Both the position numbers and the translations under genes were made by a program. A stretch of 64,000 nucleotides of DNA, from NCBI GenBank assembly GCA_965661545.1, contig CBFIEF010000002.1:76353-140352 (forward strand), written 5' to 3'. The notes beneath the pieces are model-generated. The model saw nothing but the letters and a program-made list of their open reading frames with translations, made no database searches and was not told where the DNA came from. Shown piece by piece: positions 26,074 to 34,761 of the stretch (its first letter is position 1; the number at the start of each line of letters is the position of its first letter). Origin of the DNA: UBA7985 sp965661545. Its GTDB lineage: Bacteria > Pseudomonadota > Alphaproteobacteria > UBA7985.

Positions 26074-26712
26074 ATGCTTTCACTGGCTTTCGAATGCGCT
26101 GGACGAGGATTGAGTGTCGCGCTGGCGGAAGAAGGCCAGCTGATCGGAGTGACACAGCTTGACATGGATCGGGGTCAACCCGCCGCCCTGCTGCCTGCTT
26201 TGCACACTTTGCTCCATGACCACGGCAAAAGCCCGAGTGCGCTCGCGCGCATTGGTTGCACCCTTGGTCCGGGTGGTTTTACCGGTATTCGCCTGGGCAT
26301 TGCCGCTGGCTTAGGATTGGCGCGCGCCACAAATGCAGCTTTTCACGGATTCAATGCCTTTGATGTCTATACCCTGAATGAGGGTGATCGAAGGGGGCTG
26401 TGCATCGCCATTGAATCGCGCCGGGCCGAAGTTTTCGTGCGCGCCTTTGGCAAGAACGGAATGTCGCTGGAGTTGGCGGACGAAGTTCTGACCTCCGAGG
26501 CCATCCATGCGCGGATCACCGTTTCGCGGGTGATTGGCTCAGCCGCTGACAAACTTGACCCCACGGCAATCAACGCTGAACCAGACATGGCAGCGCTGGC
26601 GACGTTTCTCTCGCAAGCATCCGAAGGCGACAGCTTGCTGGTGCAATCCTACAATCAAACGGTTCCCCTTTACTTACGCGCCCCAGAAATCGGCGGGGCA
26701 GCGAAGTCGTGA
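26074..26712 (+). CDS. tsaB: tRNA threonylcarbamoyladenosine biosynthesis protein TsaB
   Basis: Non-catalytic partner of TsaD in t6A37 modification of ANN-decoding tRNAs. The 212 residues have the ASKHA-like fold start (LSLAFECAGRGLSVAL) and the TsaB-typical CTLGPGGFTGIRLGIAAGLGLA block. TsaD and TsaE are not in the window. Its TGA overlaps the GTG start of rimI (GTGA). The tsaB-rimI pair is common. Confidence 0.93.
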   Translation: MLSLAFECAGRGLSVALAEEGQLIGVTQLDMDRGQPAALLPALHTLLHDHGKSPSALARIGCTLGPGGFTGIRLGIAAGLGLARATNAAFHGFNAFDVYTLNEGDRRGLCIAIESRRAEVFVRAFGKNGMSLELADEVLTSEAIHARITVSRVIGSAADKLDPTAINAEPDMAALATFLSQASEGDSLLVQSYNQTVPLYLRAPEIGGAAKS

Positions 26713-27152
26713 GTCTGCTGGCCCTGACCCGCCATCATGCGCAAGCCATGGCCGCACTGCACCAAGAAGCATTTGAGACGCCGTGGAGTGAACAGGATTT
26801 TAAGACTTTCCTCGATTTACCAACTTATCGCAGTTTCGGGTGGATGCATGAAAAAGGCGAAATAGCCGGCTTTCTCCTATTTAATATAATCCCACCGGAA
26901 ATAGAGCTATGTACGATCTGCATAAATCCACAGCATCGTCGCCATGGATTAGCTCGGAATTTACTAGAGCAATCATTGAAAAGTATCAGCGACTGCGAGA
27001 TATGCTTTCTTGAAGTAGCGGAAAGTAATAAAGGCGCTATTGCTTTATATTCAAATATTGGGTTTATGGCCGCTGGATTTAGGGAAAATTACTACAGGCG
27101 GCCTAATGGCTGTGTTGAGAACGCTGTTCTGATGAAACTTTCATTAGAGTAG
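26709..27152 (+). CDS. rimI: Ribosomal-protein-alanine N-acetyltransferase RimI
   Basis: GNAT acetyltransferase (E. coli RimI acetylates S18). The 147 residues contain the acetyl-CoA motif in NPQHRRHGLARNLL and the C-terminal GFMAAGFRENYYRRPNG, as in RimI. The start is GTG 26709, overlapping tsaB. From about 26815 the DNA becomes AT-rich, with ATA, CTA and AGG codons that the neighbours avoid, although the frame stays intact. This may reflect recombination. Confidence 0.88.
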   Translation: MSLLALTRHHAQAMAALHQEAFETPWSEQDFKTFLDLPTYRSFGWMHEKGEIAGFLLFNIIPPEIELCTICINPQHRRHGLARNLLEQSLKSISDCEICFLEVAESNKGAIALYSNIGFMAAGFRENYYRRPNGCVENAVLMKLSLE

Positions 27153-27235
27153 AGCTTCGTTTTCTTGTCAGCTTGAGCAGTAGCTCTGATGGTATGCCGT
27201 CCTTGGCGCTAGAAATTGACCGAGTCACAACATTC

Positions 27236-27265
27236 ATGCTTGAAAAAATCAAGCATAGGTATAAG
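27236..27265 (+). promoter_or_regulatory. Dyad overlapping a promoter-like element before mucR
   Basis: ATGCTTGA-AAAAA-TCAAGCAT at 27236-27256 is a perfect 8-bp inverted repeat. A TGCTTG/TATAAG pair (27237-27242 and 27260-27265, 17 bp apart) could be the -35/-10 elements. MucR proteins are often autoregulated at AT-rich sites, so this is a plausible operator. Function is inferred. Confidence 0.45.
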
Positions 27266-27323
27266 TACCGACTATCAAATCTCGCCAATGCATTGTTGGT
27301 GTTTTTCTAGAAGGATTATTTTG

Positions 27324-27731
27324 GTGAAAGATAACGCCAACTCCGAGTTGCTTGCACTCACTGCAGACATCGTTGCGGCTCATGTTTCCAACAACTCCGT
27401 CGCCGTTGGTGATCTGCCCCGCATGATCGCTGAGGTTTATTCGACACTCGCGTCTGTTGAAGCGCCAGCTGCGGAGGAAGAAGAAGAACTGGTGCCAGCT
27501 GTTGCTATCCGTTCATCTGTTAAGCCGGATTACATTGTTTGCCTCGAAGACGGTAAAAAGCTGAAAATGCTTAAGCGTCACTTGAAGACTGCCTACAACA
27601 TGACCCCTGAAGAGTACCGTCAGCGTTGGGGTTTGGCGTCTGACTACCCGATGGTTGCACCAAACTACGCGGCACAGCGCTCCAAGCTTGCCAAGGAAAT
27701 TGGTTTGGGGACACGTCGCTCCAGCGACTAA
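27324..27731 (+). CDS. mucR: MucR/Ros family transcriptional regulator
   Basis: Prokaryotic zinc-finger-type regulator of about 135 residues, broadly a nucleoid-binding regulator of exopolysaccharide, motility and virulence in alphaproteobacteria. The N-terminal helices (LLALTADIVAAHVSNN, LPRMIAEVYSTL) resemble the oligomerisation region. The DNA-binding part is PDYIVCLEDGKKLKMLKRHLKTAYNMTPEEYRQRWGL, matching MucR. It has one Cys (CLED rather than CLEC) and one His in that loop, so zinc binding may be lost, as reported for some family members. GTG 27324 is chosen (AAGGA at 27311-27315); TTG 27321 is an alternative. Confidence 0.88.
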   Translation: MKDNANSELLALTADIVAAHVSNNSVAVGDLPRMIAEVYSTLASVEAPAAEEEEELVPAVAIRSSVKPDYIVCLEDGKKLKMLKRHLKTAYNMTPEEYRQRWGLASDYPMVAPNYAAQRSKLAKEIGLGTRRSSD

Positions 27732-27755
27732 GCCTCTGGCCATAGAGTTTGATAG

Positions 27756-27790
27756 AACGGTCGCGGGTCTGATGCCCTGCGACCGTTTTT
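27756..27790 (+). terminator. Rho-independent terminator after mucR
   Basis: Perfect 9-bp stem AACGGTCGC (27756-27764) / GCGACCGTT (27779-27787), followed by a T-run. It lies 25 bases after the mucR stop and separates mucR from miaB. Confidence 0.9.
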
Positions 27791-27828
27791 GTTTTTCAGC
27801 AGGCAGAACTTGGTGATAACTAGCACGC

Positions 27829-29190
27829 ATGAGTGAGACTTCAGAAAAACGCGTTTTCATCCGCACTTATGGGTGCCAGATGAACGTCTATGATTCCGAG
27901 CGCATGGCGGAAAGCCTGAGCAAAGCCGGTTACACCACAGCTGACAGCGCTGATGACGCTGATCTGGTGGTGCTGAACACCTGCCACATTCGTGAAAAGG
28001 CCGCTGAGAAGGTCTATTCCGAAGTGGGCCGAATGCGGATGCTGCGTGAGCAATCGGGTCGTGAGCTAAAAATAGCCGTGACAGGCTGTGTCGCGCAGGC
28101 CGAAGGCGCAGAAATCCAGCGCCGCGCGCCAGCGGTCGATTTGGTTGTGGGCCCGCAGTCCTATCACCGCCTGCCCGAGCTGGTGGACCGCGTAGAGCGC
28201 GGGGAGCGGTCGATTGTTGAGACCGACTTTCCCACGGAATCCAAGTTTGATCATTTGCCCGAAGAGCGGTCTTCCGCCACGGGGGCGTCTGCGTTCCTGA
28301 CCGTTCAGGAAGGCTGCGACAAGTTTTGCTCGTTCTGCGTGGTGCCTTACACGCGCGGCGCCGAAGAATCCCGCCCTGTTGCTTCTGTGCTTGCCGAAGC
28401 TGAACGTTTAGCAGCACAGGGCGTGCGGGAAATCACCTTGCTGGGCCAGAACGTCAACGCCTACCACGGTGCTGCGCCCAATGGGGCCGAGAGTTCGTGG
28501 AACCTGGCGTCACTGCTTAAGGCTATGGGTGATATTGATGGGCTGGACCGCCTGCGGTTCACCACGTCTCACCCCAAGGACATGGACGAAGACCTCTATC
28601 AAGCCTTCGCCGACAACCCAAAGTTAATGCCTTATTTGCACCTGCCTGTGCAATCCGGCTCCGATCCCATTCTCAGGGCCATGAACCGCTCCCACACCGC
28701 AGCGGAATACATCGAGATCATCAAGCGCTTGCGCACGATCCGGCCTGACATGGCGATCAGCGGCGATTTTATCGTCGGTTTTCCGGGCGAGTCCGATCAG
28801 GACTTTGCCGACACACTGAAAATCATCACGGAAGTGAATTACGCTCAGGCCTATTCCTTCAAATACAGCCCGCGCCCCGGCACGCCTGCGGCGAACGTGG
28901 AGTTTCATGTCCCAGAAGACGTGAAGTCGAAGCGGCTGGCGGCGGTGCAGCAATTGCTCAACGAACAGCAATTGGCCTTCAACCTCAGCTGTGTTGGCAA
29001 GACCATGTCGATCCTGCTCGAACGTGAAGGCAAGGAAGACGGCCAGCTGATTGGCCGCAGTCCCTATATGCAATCGGTGCACGTCATAGCGCCGCAACAT
29101 CGGTTAGGTCAGATGGTAGACGTTGAAATTGTCTCTGCGGGTGCCAACTCTCTGAAGGGCCAGATCCTGATGGCGCAACAGGCCGCCTAA
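27829..29190 (+). CDS. miaB: tRNA-2-methylthio-N6-dimethylallyladenosine synthase MiaB
   Basis: Radical-SAM methylthiotransferase that converts i6A37 to ms2i6A37 in UNN-reading tRNAs. N-terminal UPF0004 domain has three cysteines in YGCQMNVYDSE, NTCHIREKA and TGCVAQAEG. The radical SAM motif is EGCDKFCSFCVVPYTRG (CxxxCxxC). A TRAM domain closes the 453-residue protein. Start ATG 27829. It is the first gene of the miaB-phoH-ybeY-corC-lnt run. MiaA is not in the window. Confidence 0.97.
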   Translation: MSETSEKRVFIRTYGCQMNVYDSERMAESLSKAGYTTADSADDADLVVLNTCHIREKAAEKVYSEVGRMRMLREQSGRELKIAVTGCVAQAEGAEIQRRAPAVDLVVGPQSYHRLPELVDRVERGERSIVETDFPTESKFDHLPEERSSATGASAFLTVQEGCDKFCSFCVVPYTRGAEESRPVASVLAEAERLAAQGVREITLLGQNVNAYHGAAPNGAESSWNLASLLKAMGDIDGLDRLRFTTSHPKDMDEDLYQAFADNPKLMPYLHLPVQSGSDPILRAMNRSHTAAEYIEIIKRLRTIRPDMAISGDFIVGFPGESDQDFADTLKIITEVNYAQAYSFKYSPRPGTPAANVEFHVPEDVKSKRLAAVQQLLNEQQLAFNLSCVGKTMSILLEREGKEDGQLIGRSPYMQSVHVIAPQHRLGQMVDVEIVSAGANSLKGQILMAQQAA

Positions 29191-29208
29191 CTGAATGAAA
29201 GAGACACA

Positions 29209-30228
29209 ATGACCCAAGCAACTTCGCACGCGTTCCAATTTGCGAACGCGAGACTGGCCCTGGATGTCTGCGGAGTGGGAGACGCGAATCTTGCGCTAAT
29301 CGAAAAACGGTTGAGTTTGGATATTGCCAATCGTTCGGACGAGATCGTGCTGCATGGTGAAGTTGAGTCGGTTGAGCTGGGGTTTGCGGTGCTGGAAAGC
29401 CTGTATGATCGCGCGCGGCGCGGCTTGGTGGTTGAGCCCGCCGATGTCGAAGCTGCCATTCGGATGGGCCGCCATCATGTGGAGCAAAACGGCGCTGACG
29501 AGGACAGCCCCAAGGGGCAAGCCAACACAGCCAATGTCGCCATCACGACCCGCAAGAAGTCCATTTCCCCTCGCACGCCGGGTCAAGCCGAGTATCTGCT
29601 CGCCATGCGCGATCACGAGCTGACCTTTGGCGTGGGACCAGCAGGCACGGGCAAGACCTATCTCGCCGCTGCCATGGCGATTTCGCACCTGCTCGAAGGC
29701 AAAGTTCGCCGTCTGATTCTCTCTCGCCCGGCTGTTGAGGCTGGAGAGCGGTTGGGATTCTTGCCCGGTGACATGAAAGAAAAAGTCGATCCCTACCTGC
29801 GCCCGCTTTACGACGCGCTCTATGACATGCTGCCCCGTGATCAGGTAGAGAAGCGCATCGAAGCTGGCTCCATTGAGATTGCACCATTGGCGTTCATGCG
29901 CGGACGGACGCTGTCTGAGGCCTTTGTTATCCTCGACGAAGCGCAGAACACCACGCCGGCGCAAATGAAGATGTTCCTGACCCGCTTGGGCGAAGGGTCA
30001 CGGATGGTGGTAAATGGTGATCTGAGCCAAGTTGACTTGCCGCGCGGGGTGAAAAGTGGTCTGCGGGATGCACTTGGAACGTTGGGCTCAGTCAAGGGCG
30101 TGGCGGTCAAACGCTTCAACGCCAGCGATGTTGTCCGACACCCACTGGTAGGCCGGATCATCCAAGCTTATGACGCTGCGCCAAAGCCAGAAGCCGATGC
30201 CTACAAGACCAAAGCCGACCAAGGATGA
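29209..30228 (+). CDS. phoH: PhoH family ATPase
   Basis: Cytosolic P-loop ATPase of the PhoH family with proposed RNA-related roles, commonly next to ybeY. The 339 residues show Walker A VGPAGTGKTYLAA, Walker B VILDEAQN, NGDLSQVDLP and LGEGSRMVV. The N-terminal ~110 residues are a KH-like region. Start ATG 29209 with AAAGAGA upstream. The TGA overlaps the ybeY start in ATGA. Confidence 0.95.
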   Translation: MTQATSHAFQFANARLALDVCGVGDANLALIEKRLSLDIANRSDEIVLHGEVESVELGFAVLESLYDRARRGLVVEPADVEAAIRMGRHHVEQNGADEDSPKGQANTANVAITTRKKSISPRTPGQAEYLLAMRDHELTFGVGPAGTGKTYLAAAMAISHLLEGKVRRLILSRPAVEAGERLGFLPGDMKEKVDPYLRPLYDALYDMLPRDQVEKRIEAGSIEIAPLAFMRGRTLSEAFVILDEAQNTTPAQMKMFLTRLGEGSRMVVNGDLSQVDLPRGVKSGLRDALGTLGSVKGVAVKRFNASDVVRHPLVGRIIQAYDAAPKPEADAYKTKADQG

Positions 30229-30755
30229 GAGCTGAACTCATCCTCGACGTGCCGGAGGCTTGGCCACAGTTCTCGGCAGACGATCTTACGACCCTCACCG
30301 ACCGCGCCGTTGCCACGGCCTTTCATGTTGGCTTGGAAAGCGCAGGGTTTGACCACTGGGAAGCCGAATCCGCCGTATCGGTGGCCTTTCTCGACGACCG
30401 GCGTCTGGCGCGACTTAACGAAGATTTCCGTGACAAACCCCAGCCCACCAATGTCCTGTCTTGGCCCAACTACGAGGGCGAAGACCCCGAAGAGATTATG
30501 GAACAAGGCCAAGACGACGGACCCTCGGTTTACTGGGGCGATTTGGCCTTAGCCGGTGAAACCCTCGCCCGCGAAGCCTTCGAGCAAGAAAAAACGCTCG
30601 ATGCGCATCTTAGCCACTTGATAATTCACGGGGTTTTGCATTTGCTGGGTTTTGACCATATTGAAGACAAGCAAGCCGAGCTCATGGAAGGTCTGGAACG
30701 ACTGGCCATGCGAGACCTCGGTTATCCTGACCCCTATGGAGAAAGCGCGGAGTAA
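30225..30755 (+). CDS. ybeY: rRNA maturation RNase YbeY
   Basis: Zinc endoribonuclease for 16S rRNA 3'-end maturation and ribosome quality control. The 176 residues contain the metal motif HLIIHGVLHLLGFDH (three His), and the Arg in FLDDRRLARLNEDFRDKPQPTNVLSWP. Start ATG 30225 overlaps phoH by 4 bases. It leads into the CorC-type gene after 96 bases. Confidence 0.95.
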   Translation: MRAELILDVPEAWPQFSADDLTTLTDRAVATAFHVGLESAGFDHWEAESAVSVAFLDDRRLARLNEDFRDKPQPTNVLSWPNYEGEDPEEIMEQGQDDGPSVYWGDLALAGETLAREAFEQEKTLDAHLSHLIIHGVLHLLGFDHIEDKQAELMEGLERLAMRDLGYPDPYGESAE

Positions 30756-30851
30756 CCTGAGCACCACCAACCGCAAAGCAACCGAGGAGCAAACCGATCC
30801 CAAGATGCCTCCCGTAATTTTGCCGCAGTGTGCAGACACTCTGAAATCGCA

Positions 30852-31838
30852 ATGACAACGTCAGCCGACTCATCCAGTTCCGAACCTTCTCAACCTGCAT
30901 CCGTCCGCGATCGTTTGAGCGAAGGATTGGCCACGCTTATCCGCTTGGTACGCCCCCAGCGCAGCGATCGTGACACCATTGAGACCATCCTCGAATCCCC
31001 CGACCACGATGAAACCAGCGGTTTCGGGGCGGACGAGCGCAAAATGCTGTCCAACATCCTGCAGCTCAAAGACCGCACGGTCGAAGATGTCCTGGTTCCG
31101 CGCGCGGAAATCATTGCGGTCGAGGTTGACGCCTCCATCGACGAAGTGATCGAAGTCGCCGCCGCTGAGGGGCACTCGCGCTTGCCGGTTTACGGGGAAG
31201 ACAAGGATGACATTCGCGGGCTTGTTCACATCAAGGACTTGCTGGCTTCTAAAGCACGCGGTTCGAATGAAGGCCTGCGCTCTATCTTGCGCCCCCCCAT
31301 CTTTGTTGCGCCGTCTATGCCGGTGCTCGACATGCTGCTCGATATGCGCACCAAACGCCGTCACATGGCCTTTGTGGTCGATGAGCATGGCGGTATCGAC
31401 GGCTTGCTGACCATTGAAGATCTGGTTGAAGAGATCGTCGGCGATATTCAGGACGAGCACGACGAAGACCAAGGCGGCATGATCACCGTTGGTGAAAATG
31501 AATTCGAGGCGCATGCGCGTCTGGAGCTGACCGAGCTGGAAAACCGCATTGGCGCGTTCTTGACCGATGAAGACCGCGAAGAGGATTTCGACACCTTGGG
31601 CGGTTTGGTGTTCTCGCTGGCCGGACGCATTCCTATTCGGGGTGAGATTCTGACCCATGCTTCGGGGTGGCGCTTTATGGTCATGGACGCCGATCCGCGC
31701 CGGATCCGCCGGGTCCATATCGAGCCATCGACCAACCCTTTGCGCCGTCGCCGCCGTTTGACAGCTGCGGCGGAAGCTGGGGAAGACCCGATGGCGGACA
31801 GTGAGCCTTTGAGTGCCCCGGACTCCGGGGACGGTTAA
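30852..31838 (+). CDS. CorC-type CBS domain protein (cobalt/magnesium efflux family)
   Basis: Soluble protein of about 328 residues with a CBS pair (VEDVLVPRAEIIAVE, SRLPVYGED, MAFVVDEHGGIDGLLTIEDLVEEIVGDI) and a CorC/HlyC domain. It lacks the DUF21 membrane part of the homologue at 14265-15569. CorC is linked to magnesium/cobalt efflux and, in several species, to Lnt and envelope function by neighbourhood. ATG 30852 is chosen; GTG 30828 would add eight residues. Confidence 0.88.
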   Translation: MTTSADSSSSEPSQPASVRDRLSEGLATLIRLVRPQRSDRDTIETILESPDHDETSGFGADERKMLSNILQLKDRTVEDVLVPRAEIIAVEVDASIDEVIEVAAAEGHSRLPVYGEDKDDIRGLVHIKDLLASKARGSNEGLRSILRPPIFVAPSMPVLDMLLDMRTKRRHMAFVVDEHGGIDGLLTIEDLVEEIVGDIQDEHDEDQGGMITVGENEFEAHARLELTELENRIGAFLTDEDREEDFDTLGGLVFSLAGRIPIRGEILTHASGWRFMVMDADPRRIRRVHIEPSTNPLRRRRRLTAAAEAGEDPMADSEPLSAPDSGDG

Positions 31839-33387
31839 AGCTTTGGACCGCTTTACCCGCGTGCGCAGCGGCATGGGATGCTTGCTGCTCTTTGTTCTCG
31901 GCCTGCTGACCGCCCTGGCGCAACCGCCTCTCTGGATTTTACCCGCTTTATGGATTGCCTACCCGCTGGCGCTGCTGCTGATTATCAGTCGGCGCAAATG
32001 GCAGGGGGCGTGGCTGTTTATCTTCGCCTTTTGGTGGGGACAGATTGTTGGGGGTATGTACTGGCTGGGCTGGGTCGTGGGTGTCGATCTGGCGACCTAT
32101 TGGTGGGTGACTCCGTTTGCCATTCTGGGCCTGCCGGCCTTTCTCGCTCTGGTTCAAAGCCCATGGTGGCTGGCGGCGTGGCTGGTGGTACGGCGGTTCC
32201 GGTTGGGTCTGAGCGGGGCCGTGCTGATCTTCGCGGGCGCAGCGATGGGCGCAGAAGGCTTTCGAGGCTGGGTGATGACTGGCTTGCCTTGGGGGCCAAT
32301 GGGAACTGTTTGGGGCTTTCACCCGCTGCCCATGCAGCTTTCTGCGTGGATCGGCGTTTTTGGTCTCAGCGCGCTGACGACGATGAGTGCGGCAGGGCCA
32401 GCGTTGTTCGCGATTCGGCGTCCGGCGCAGGCCGTCGGCGTCACGGTGTTGCCGTTGCTGCTGTTGCTCGGATTTGGCCTGTGGCGCTTACCCACGGTTA
32501 GCGACCAAGCTGGAACCCCAACAGAGACTGTCGTGCGATTGGTCCAGCCAGGAACAAACGCAATGGTGCGGTTGGACGATTTGGCCAAACAGCAGCGCGT
32601 ACGCGACCTGCTGGCGCTCTCGTTCAGCGGTGACGGCAGCCACGATGTCGCCATTTGGTCCGAGACCTCCATCCAGTTCTTTATTGATTACTTCCCCGAA
32701 GACCTAGCGTGGGTCATCGAAGACTTCCCCCCGGACGCACGCATTATCACCGGTGGTTTAGGCGCTTCACCGGGTAAAAACCCCACCCCGACGAATACAG
32801 CCTACGCCCTAACGGACGAAGGCATTCAAGCCCGTCACGACAAATCCCACTTAGTACCCTTTGGCGAATACAAGCCATGGTTCGTCCGCTGGATTCCCAT
32901 TGCTGCTTTTTCTGCCGGGTCGTTCTGGGAAGGGCCGGGGCTGAGCACATGGAACCTGCCGGGCTTGCCGCCGGTCTCCCCGCTGATTTGCTACGAGATG
33001 ATCTTTCCCGGCTCGGTCATCGCCCAGGGAAGCCCGCGGCCAGAATGGATGGTGAATATCTCCAACGACGGCTGGTATGGAAACACCTCCGGTCCCCGTC
33101 AGCATTTCATCTTTGCTCGCTTTCGAGCGGTTGAAGAAGGCTTGCCGATGGTCCGCGTAGGCGGCACTGGCATCTCGGGTGTCATTGATGCCGCGGGGGC
33201 GGTTCATCATCGAATCCCGTATGGAGCGACTGAGGTCGTTAACCTTCCCCTGCCCCGCCCGCTGGCTATTACGCCGTTTGGGCAGAACTCGCGGCTCAGC
33301 TTCTGGCTGACTCTTCTGGGATTCGTGCTGGTTGGTATGGCTGTGGGATTGGCGAAAAAGAATCGAAATCTCCCGCCTAAGATGTAA
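31813..33387 (+). CDS. lnt: Apolipoprotein N-acyltransferase
   Basis: Inner-membrane enzyme for the final N-acylation of lipoproteins. About 524 residues with a transmembrane N-terminal half (residues 15-200) and a periplasmic nitrilase domain with the Glu-Lys-Cys triad: WSETSIQ, HDKSHLVPFGEY and ICYEMIFPG. The GTG start at 31813 lies inside the end of the CorC gene; TTG 31843 is a possible later start and would remove ten residues. Six-base hairpin CCCCGG/CCGGGG (31816-31830) lies just after the GTG. The start is the least certain part. Confidence 0.9.
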   Translation: MPRTPGTVKALDRFTRVRSGMGCLLLFVLGLLTALAQPPLWILPALWIAYPLALLLIISRRKWQGAWLFIFAFWWGQIVGGMYWLGWVVGVDLATYWWVTPFAILGLPAFLALVQSPWWLAAWLVVRRFRLGLSGAVLIFAGAAMGAEGFRGWVMTGLPWGPMGTVWGFHPLPMQLSAWIGVFGLSALTTMSAAGPALFAIRRPAQAVGVTVLPLLLLLGFGLWRLPTVSDQAGTPTETVVRLVQPGTNAMVRLDDLAKQQRVRDLLALSFSGDGSHDVAIWSETSIQFFIDYFPEDLAWVIEDFPPDARIITGGLGASPGKNPTPTNTAYALTDEGIQARHDKSHLVPFGEYKPWFVRWIPIAAFSAGSFWEGPGLSTWNLPGLPPVSPLICYEMIFPGSVIAQGSPRPEWMVNISNDGWYGNTSGPRQHFIFARFRAVEEGLPMVRVGGTGISGVIDAAGAVHHRIPYGATEVVNLPLPRPLAITPFGQNSRLSFWLTLLGFVLVGMAVGLAKKNRNLPPKM

Positions 33388-33429
33388 AAAACCATTGTGT
33401 CGTTTTGATTAAAATTGTATTCAGAAGCG

Positions 33430-33442
33430 ATCACATCGTGAT
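33430..33442. promoter_or_regulatory. Short perfect dyad before the XRE gene, possible operator
   Basis: ATCAC-ATC-GTGAT (5-bp arms, 3-base spacer) at 33430-33442, 15 bases before ATG 33458. XRE-type proteins often autorepress at such sites. A TTGATT at 33407-33412 may belong to a promoter. Weak evidence. Confidence 0.3.
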
Positions 33443-33457
33443 GGCTTCAAGGATATA

Positions 33458-33940
33458 ATGACAATGGCAGACGCAGCTCCGCGAAAACGTGGACGTCCTT
33501 CGACCGCCGAAGGGTTGGGGAATCCAGTTGATGTCCATGTGGGTCGGCGCATCCGAACCCGCCGTTTGGTGCGGGGTTGGACACAGGACGAGCTGGCGAA
33601 GTCGGTCGATCTGTCCTTCCAACAAGTCCAAAAATACGAACGCGGCTCGAACCGAGTGTCGGCGGGTCGATTGTACGAACTCTCCAAAGCGCTTGATGTC
33701 CCCATTCAATACTTCTTTGACGACTATGAAACTGACCAGCAAAACGGGACAGCGGACGGCGTCTTGCGGGAAGACCAAATCGACTTCGAGGGGGTGGACC
33801 GGATGGGAGACGCCGAGCTGAGTGAGTTGGTGCGCGGCTTCACCCGAATAGAAGACAAAGCCCTGCGGCACGCATTCCTCCAGCTGGTTTTGTCGGTCTC
33901 TCAGAGCATTGACGACAAAACAGGCCTGCACGTCCTATAA
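33458..33940 (+). CDS. XRE-family helix-turn-helix regulator
   Basis: A 160-residue DNA-binding protein with the HTH at about 30-85: VGRRIRTRRLVRGWTQDELAKSVDLSFQQVQKYERG then LYELSKALDVPIQYFFDD. This form is typical of alphaproteobacterial regulators placed between lnt and metK. The N-terminus (PRKRGRPSTAEG) is basic. ATG 33458 with AAGGA upstream; ATG 33464 is an alternative. metK is absent between it and trmB in this genome. No ligand-binding domain is seen. Confidence 0.9.
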   Translation: MTMADAAPRKRGRPSTAEGLGNPVDVHVGRRIRTRRLVRGWTQDELAKSVDLSFQQVQKYERGSNRVSAGRLYELSKALDVPIQYFFDDYETDQQNGTADGVLREDQIDFEGVDRMGDAELSELVRGFTRIEDKALRHAFLQLVLSVSQSIDDKTGLHVL

Positions 33941-33984
33941 AGCCAACTCTTGACCTACCCCGCGGCTTTAGGCAGATCGGGGCC

Positions 33985-34743
33985 ATGTCGAAAGTGCCCA
34001 CCAAACCGCCCTCCGCCACTGAGTTTCAGCCCTACCGCGGCAAGGATACCACCGCAAAGGATGGGATCCGCCACCTGTGGGGTCGGCTGTCTGGCCGTCC
34101 ACTAAAGCCCAAAATGGCCCGGATGATGACGGAAGTGCTGCCGGAACTGGCGTGCGTGCCCGATGACGATGGCCAGGTGGATCTGCCTGCACTGTTTGGT
34201 CAGCAACCCGAGCGACTGTGGCTTGAAGTGGGTATTGGTGCTGGCGAGCATCTGGCCTGGCAGGCCGAGGCCAACCCGGATGTGCGGTTGATTGGCGCAG
34301 AGTTCTTCCTTAACGGCGTCGCCTCAGCGGTGCGGCATCTGCACGACGCGAACCTGAGTAACGTGCGCATCATGCACGGTGATGGTCGCGTGTTGGTCGA
34401 AGGCGTACCTCAAGGCAGTGTCGAGCGCGCCTTTGTTTTGCACCCCGATCCATGGCCCAAGAAGCGGCATTGGGAGCGGCGGATCATTCAGCCCGCCATG
34501 ATGGACGCCCTGGCACGGGCCATTCGCCCCGGCGGTGAGTTGCGCTTGGCAACCGACCACGCCGACTATCAGCCATGGATGACAAGGACTGCTTTGGCCC
34601 ATCCTAAATTCCGCTGGACGGCCGAGCGTGCGGACGATTGGCGGCAGCGTGCTGAAGATTGGCCCCAAACCCGCTATGAGGCTAAAGCAGTGCGGGAAGA
34701 CCGTAAGCCCCTGTATTTAAGCCTTGAGCGTTTGCCTGATTAA
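33985..34743 (+). CDS. trmB: tRNA (guanine-N7-)-methyltransferase TrmB
   Basis: SAM methyltransferase forming m7G46 in tRNA. The 252 residues show LEVGIGAGEHLAWQA, ...IGAEFFLNGV, and HPDPWPKKRHWERRI (the typical DPWPKKRH), then LRLATDHADY. The N-terminal ~50 residues are longer than in E. coli, as in other alphaproteobacteria. Start ATG 33985, 44 bases after the XRE gene. Confidence 0.95.
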   Translation: MSKVPTKPPSATEFQPYRGKDTTAKDGIRHLWGRLSGRPLKPKMARMMTEVLPELACVPDDDGQVDLPALFGQQPERLWLEVGIGAGEHLAWQAEANPDVRLIGAEFFLNGVASAVRHLHDANLSNVRIMHGDGRVLVEGVPQGSVERAFVLHPDPWPKKRHWERRIIQPAMMDALARAIRPGGELRLATDHADYQPWMTRTALAHPKFRWTAERADDWRQRAEDWPQTRYEAKAVREDRKPLYLSLERLPD

Positions 34744-34761
34744 CTCTATGTAAGCGGTGTT

